NCBI GenBank assembly: GCA_031272085.1
Contig: JAISUN010000008.1
Span: 1-32,517, forward strand
Direction of reading: 5' to 3'
Length of the DNA stretch: 32,517 bases
DNA from: Dysgonamonadaceae bacterium
Lineage (GTDB): Bacteria > Bacteroidota > Bacteroidia > Bacteroidales > Azobacteroidaceae
Below, piece by piece: positions 32,215-32,517 of this stretch. Made by a program: the position numbers and the translations under genes. A model generated the notes under the pieces. The model made no database searches and was not told the DNA's origin. It saw only the letters and a list, made by a program, of their open reading frames with translations. Each line of letters opens with the position of its first letter. The stretch's first letter is position 1.

Positions 32215-32517
32215 TTATTTTACAAGCAAATTTCTGATTGTTTTTATGGTTTTTAAAAGTTCTTCTTCGGTAAGTATCGACCCCGAAGGCAAACAAAGTC
32301 CGCGTTCAAAGAGTTTTTCGCTCGTGCCGCCGCCATAAAACGGACAGTCGGCAAAGACAGGCTGCAAATGCATCGGTTTCCACAGCGGACGCGCCTCGAT
32401 GTTTGCCGCTTCTAAGGCTAAACGCAGGTCTTCGCAGGTTCGTCCGCCTGTTTTTTCGGGATTGACGAGAATACTTGTCAGCCAGTAATTGGAGTAAAAA
32501 TCGCCGCTCGGCTCGGT
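32215..32517 (-). CDS. DegT/DnrJ/EryC1/StrS-type sugar aminotransferase, C-terminal fragment (cut by window edge)
   Basis: The last 100 residues of a PLP-dependent nucleotide-sugar aminotransferase can be read to the TAA at 32215-32217. Diagnostic stretches are SNYWLTSILVNPEK, the NIEARPLWKPMHLQPVF motif, the following CPFYGGGTSEKLFERGLCLPSGS, and LTEEELLKTIKTIRN, typical of PglE/PseC-type enzymes. The PLP lysine and most of the enzyme lie to the right of the window. With a FlaA1-like dehydratase and a PglC-like transferase downstream on the same strand, the likely reaction is amination of the 4-keto sugar made by the dehydratase. The fragment is intact as far as it goes. Confidence 0.9.
   Translation of the reverse strand, partial: TEPSGDFYSNYWLTSILVNPEKTGGRTCEDLRLALEAANIEARPLWKPMHLQPVFADCPFYGGGTSEKLFERGLCLPSGSILTEEELLKTIKTIRNLLVK

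Noticed and set aside
32174-32296. N-terminal extension of the Uma2 gene from an in-frame start at 32296
   Set aside because: It overlaps the end of the aminotransferase gene and adds residues that are not part of the family.
1-32517. CRISPR arrays, tRNA or rRNA genes, insertion sequences, prophage or toxin-antitoxin genes
   Set aside because: None seen by reading both strands: no regular repeats, no transposase or integrase motifs, and no tRNA-like cloverleaf noticed. A tool-based scan would be needed to exclude small RNAs.

Overview
The window reads as a chromosomal segment of a Bacteroidota bacterium, most likely of the order Bacteroidales. The evidence is a SusC/SusD pair with DUF4843 and PKD-like lipoproteins, a GLPGLI-family protein beside a carboxypeptidase-regulatory/TonB-type barrel, a PorT-like outer-membrane barrel, an RDD/SpoIIM/DUF4129/DUF4350/MoxR/DUF58 gene set, and repeated promoter-like elements of the form TTTG-N19..21-TAnnTTTG. 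No rRNA, tRNA, CRISPR array, insertion sequence or prophage gene was seen. Coding density is high and the genes look chromosomal and vertically inherited. The species is not identified.

Layout, left to right. 1-296: 3' end of a methylmalonyl-CoA mutase large subunit, followed by a bidirectional terminator. 365-6442 (minus): a six-gene membrane-associated operon (SpoIIM-like, polytopic membrane protein, DUF4129, DUF4350, MoxR ATPase, DUF58). An RDD-family membrane protein (6501-7217, plus) diverges from it through a very compact back-to-back promoter region. 7232-10904 (minus): a small exported protein, a GLPGLI protein whose start region seems broken by one nucleotide, and a large outer-membrane barrel. 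10983-12195 (minus): aquaporin Z and thiol peroxidase. 12323-13984 (minus): a MurK-like amino-sugar kinase and MurQ etherase, a muropeptide-sugar salvage pair. 14088-14855 (minus): truA. 14977-16449 (minus): a secreted multidomain protein, divergent from 16626-23777 (plus), a SusC-SusD-DUF4843-PKD-like uptake operon with no associated enzyme. 23774-26179 (minus): Lon protease, whose stop codon overlaps that of the operon facing it. 26253-28861 (plus): a small outer-membrane barrel joined by a one-base overlap to a short PriA helicase. 28996-32517 (minus): part of a surface-glycan locus (DegT-type aminotransferase, Uma2-type nuclease-fold protein, PglC-like phosphoglycosyl transferase, FlaA1/PglF-like sugar dehydratase).

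How the genes work together. The glycan genes resemble the aminotransferase, phosphoglycosyl transferase and 4,6-dehydratase trio that makes and transfers a 4-amino-4,6-dideoxy sugar to undecaprenyl phosphate, as in bacillosamine-type pathways. MurK and MurQ would return recovered cell-wall MurNAc to GlcNAc-6-phosphate. The SusCD operon and the GLPGLI/barrel operon are two separate outer-membrane systems with unknown substrates. The MoxR operon looks like a complete membrane-anchored AAA+ chaperone module whose client is unknown.

The points most worth a second look are the MoxR/DUF58/SpoIIM/RDD module, the one-nucleotide lesion before the GLPGLI signal peptide, a PriA that appears to lack its winged-helix domain, a nine-C tract at the end of the FlaA1-like gene, and a Uma2 nuclease-fold gene embedded between glycan genes. 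No clearly new defence or mobile system is visible.
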